Positions 62,730-64,000 of a stretch of DNA of 64,000 nt are shown in pieces. Below the pieces are notes generated by a model that had not been told where the DNA came from, did not search any database, and worked only from the letters and a program-made list of their open reading frames with translations. Made by a program: the position numbers and the translations under genes. Each line of letters starts with the position of its first letter. The first letter of the stretch is position 1. The stretch spans positions 1 to 64,000 of the forward strand of contig JAIQCW010000062.1 of NCBI GenBank assembly GCA_020283715.1, in the 5' to 3' direction. Origin of the DNA: Cytauxzoon felis (taxonomy: Eukaryota; Apicomplexa; Aconoidasida; Piroplasmida; Theileriidae).

Positions 62730-64000
62730 ATGGTAGGAATAAAAACATGGATTTTTGGTGATAAAAAAACCCCTAATAGTGATATATCTAACGATGTTCG
62801 TAAGGCCCATGGTAGAGCATCAATGTTTTTTGCCGGTTTCATCATGTTGACTCCTCACAGAATTGCCATGACTTGTGCTCCACATATATTAAAGCGTTAT
62901 CACTTGCCACCTGATGTTGTCCCCCTTTTTATTTATAAGATCCACGCTCCAATGGAGCTCAGTGGTTTAATAGGTCAATTAATAGCTAACATAATTTTAT
63001 GGATATGCAGATATTCTAATGCTGATAGAAGGATATTTAGAGGTTTCTCTATTGGTTTTACTTGGCTAATGTTCTTTTCAGGCGTCTTATCATTTATTTT
63101 GTTATATTCTGGTAGTGACTATGGGTACTTTAACTACTTTTTCTGGAGTATTATTTTAATGACTTTGACTAATGGATTATATTGTGCTTCCGCTTTTAAA
63201 TTAGAGGGTATCATTGCTTCAATGTATGGAGCTGGAATTCCGTCATCCGGGTTCTTCACGTTTTTCCTACATAAATTTTGTAAATTGAAATCCAAGAGGG
63301 ACGGTTGGACTGATTTTGATCGTAATATTTTATTAATACAATATTGGGTTACTGTAATAACTCTATTTATATCTTCAACCATATGGACAGTTGACATAGG
63401 CATCGATATATGGGATACACAACCAACAGCCTATCCTAATACCACTGTTCCAAATAAACCTGCTATTGATTTCGGTACATTTAATTCTGAAGGTAAAGAA
63501 CTGAATGATACTGATTTAGAACCTCGTACTAAAGGTATTCATCAACTTTTTGAGAAAAGAGAACTTACATCATCCTCAAATGCTGGTGATGATACTGGTC
63601 ATGCTGCGGATTGGTCTCCTATATTCATGTTAGCTACATCTCTGGGTTCCGTATATTTTTTCTATCCTTCCATAAGTCCATATCAACTGGTAGATTCTGA
63701 TGTTGGTAAGAAGATCGATTTATGGGTTCAATTTACAGCTGCGATTCCAAACTTCGGTGTCGCTATATTGGATATTATTGATAGTGAGAGCTCTGGTAGT
63801 AATTGTGGACCCAGTGGAAAACATTGGGACGATGGTAATCCTAGTCCGCCTAGAGGTTTTTGGCGGTGTCACCTTTTCTGGTTGGCGGTTATACCATACC
63901 TTTTGTGCATTTACATCTTTCTCTCATTGATGCATTTTCCTGACGGATTTATTTCTAGAATTATAAATGGTAACCCTATTGTTATTGGACTCATTGGTAA
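62730..64000 (+). CDS. Tpr/mtm-like multi-pass membrane protein (runs off right edge)
   Basis: Open frame from ATG 62730 (MVGIKTWIFGDKKTPNSD) to the window end, 423 codons seen, no stop. At least nine hydrophobic segments. Shared blocks with the 454-residue gene at 12306-13670: SMFFAGFIMLTPHRIAMTC, KRYHLPPDVV, PMELSGLIGQLIANIIL, ADWSPIFMLATSLGSVYFF, a SNCGPSGKHW loop and FWLAVIPYLLCIYIFLSL. A polar loop of about 65 residues between helices (IWDTQPTAYPN to TGHAADW) is matched by the pseudogene at 14895-15490. Likely a surface or exported membrane protein of a variable family. A role in transport or host-cell modification is inference from related Theileria Tpr and Babesia mtm families. Confidence 0.7.
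   Translation, partial: MVGIKTWIFGDKKTPNSDISNDVRKAHGRASMFFAGFIMLTPHRIAMTCAPHILKRYHLPPDVVPLFIYKIHAPMELSGLIGQLIANIILWICRYSNADRRIFRGFSIGFTWLMFFSGVLSFILLYSGSDYGYFNYFFWSIILMTLTNGLYCASAFKLEGIIASMYGAGIPSSGFFTFFLHKFCKLKSKRDGWTDFDRNILLIQYWVTVITLFISSTIWTVDIGIDIWDTQPTAYPNTTVPNKPAIDFGTFNSEGKELNDTDLEPRTKGIHQLFEKRELTSSSNAGDDTGHAADWSPIFMLATSLGSVYFFYPSISPYQLVDSDVGKKIDLWVQFTAAIPNFGVAILDIIDSESSGSNCGPSGKHWDDGNPSPPRGFWRCHLFWLAVIPYLLCIYIFLSLMHFPDGFISRIINGNPIVIGLIG

Overview
The window reads as nuclear DNA of a piroplasm (Apicomplexa, Piroplasmida; Theileria equi/Theileria/Cytauxzoon-like). The evidence is strongly AT-rich DNA, small spliced genes with introns of about 35-90 nt, a plastid-type ribosomal protein L27 with a bipartite-looking leader, a Tpr/mtm-like multi-membrane gene family, and a tandem domain that I recall only loosely from T. 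equi hypothetical proteins. The species cannot be fixed from sequence alone.

Layout. 0-13 kb is a dense block of conserved housekeeping genes: IMP dehydrogenase (cut by the left edge), SYF2, a cyclophilin, RLP24, a prefoldin-1-like subunit, a membrane protein, SKP1, an SR protein, dihydrolipoyl dehydrogenase and ribosomal protein L27. 12.3-15.5 kb holds one intact Tpr/mtm-like gene and decayed relatives. 15.6-24 kb holds SDHA, small uncertain genes, a long unknown gene interrupted by repeats, and RCL1. 24.1-37.3 kb is a decayed array of at least ten related multi-membrane units with a block of about five beta-rich repeats in the middle. 37.5-62.5 kb returns to housekeeping genes: SerRS, gamma-tubulin, a secreted protein, a MORN/alpha-beta-hydrolase gene, MCM7, a formin, a prenyl diphosphate synthase, a COG3-like gene and small unknowns. 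From 62.7 kb a Tpr/mtm-like gene runs off the right edge.

The most striking feature is a family of modular dispersed repeats, 33 copies of about 60-550 bp. They are built from a small set of modules used in both orientations: A = CCACYTGAGGTC and its complement; B = CCACTCGCCGTGGNGGCC; C = GTCTTGCAGACAGCT; D = GTCCTGCCGTCAGCTCTT; E1 = CTGAGATCAGCTACGGGT or E2 = CCGTAGATCGCTTCCAGGT; F = GCCACTCCCGGAGATCGTGG, preceded by TCTCTAAAGAGTA or CCCCGTAAACGGTA; G = ATCATGGGAATGATGGAAG. At least 16 copies lie inside introns whose splice sites I could place by joining conserved exons. About six lie in frame inside exons (cyclophilin, a 922-residue unknown protein, formin four times). The rest are intergenic. 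None is found between 22.1 and 39.2 kb. Letters A-G are used in this sense throughout.

Exon coordinates were worked out by hand from reading frames and GT..AG boundaries; no alignment was run. The genes show no operon logic. They are independent eukaryotic transcription units, often convergent and closely packed.
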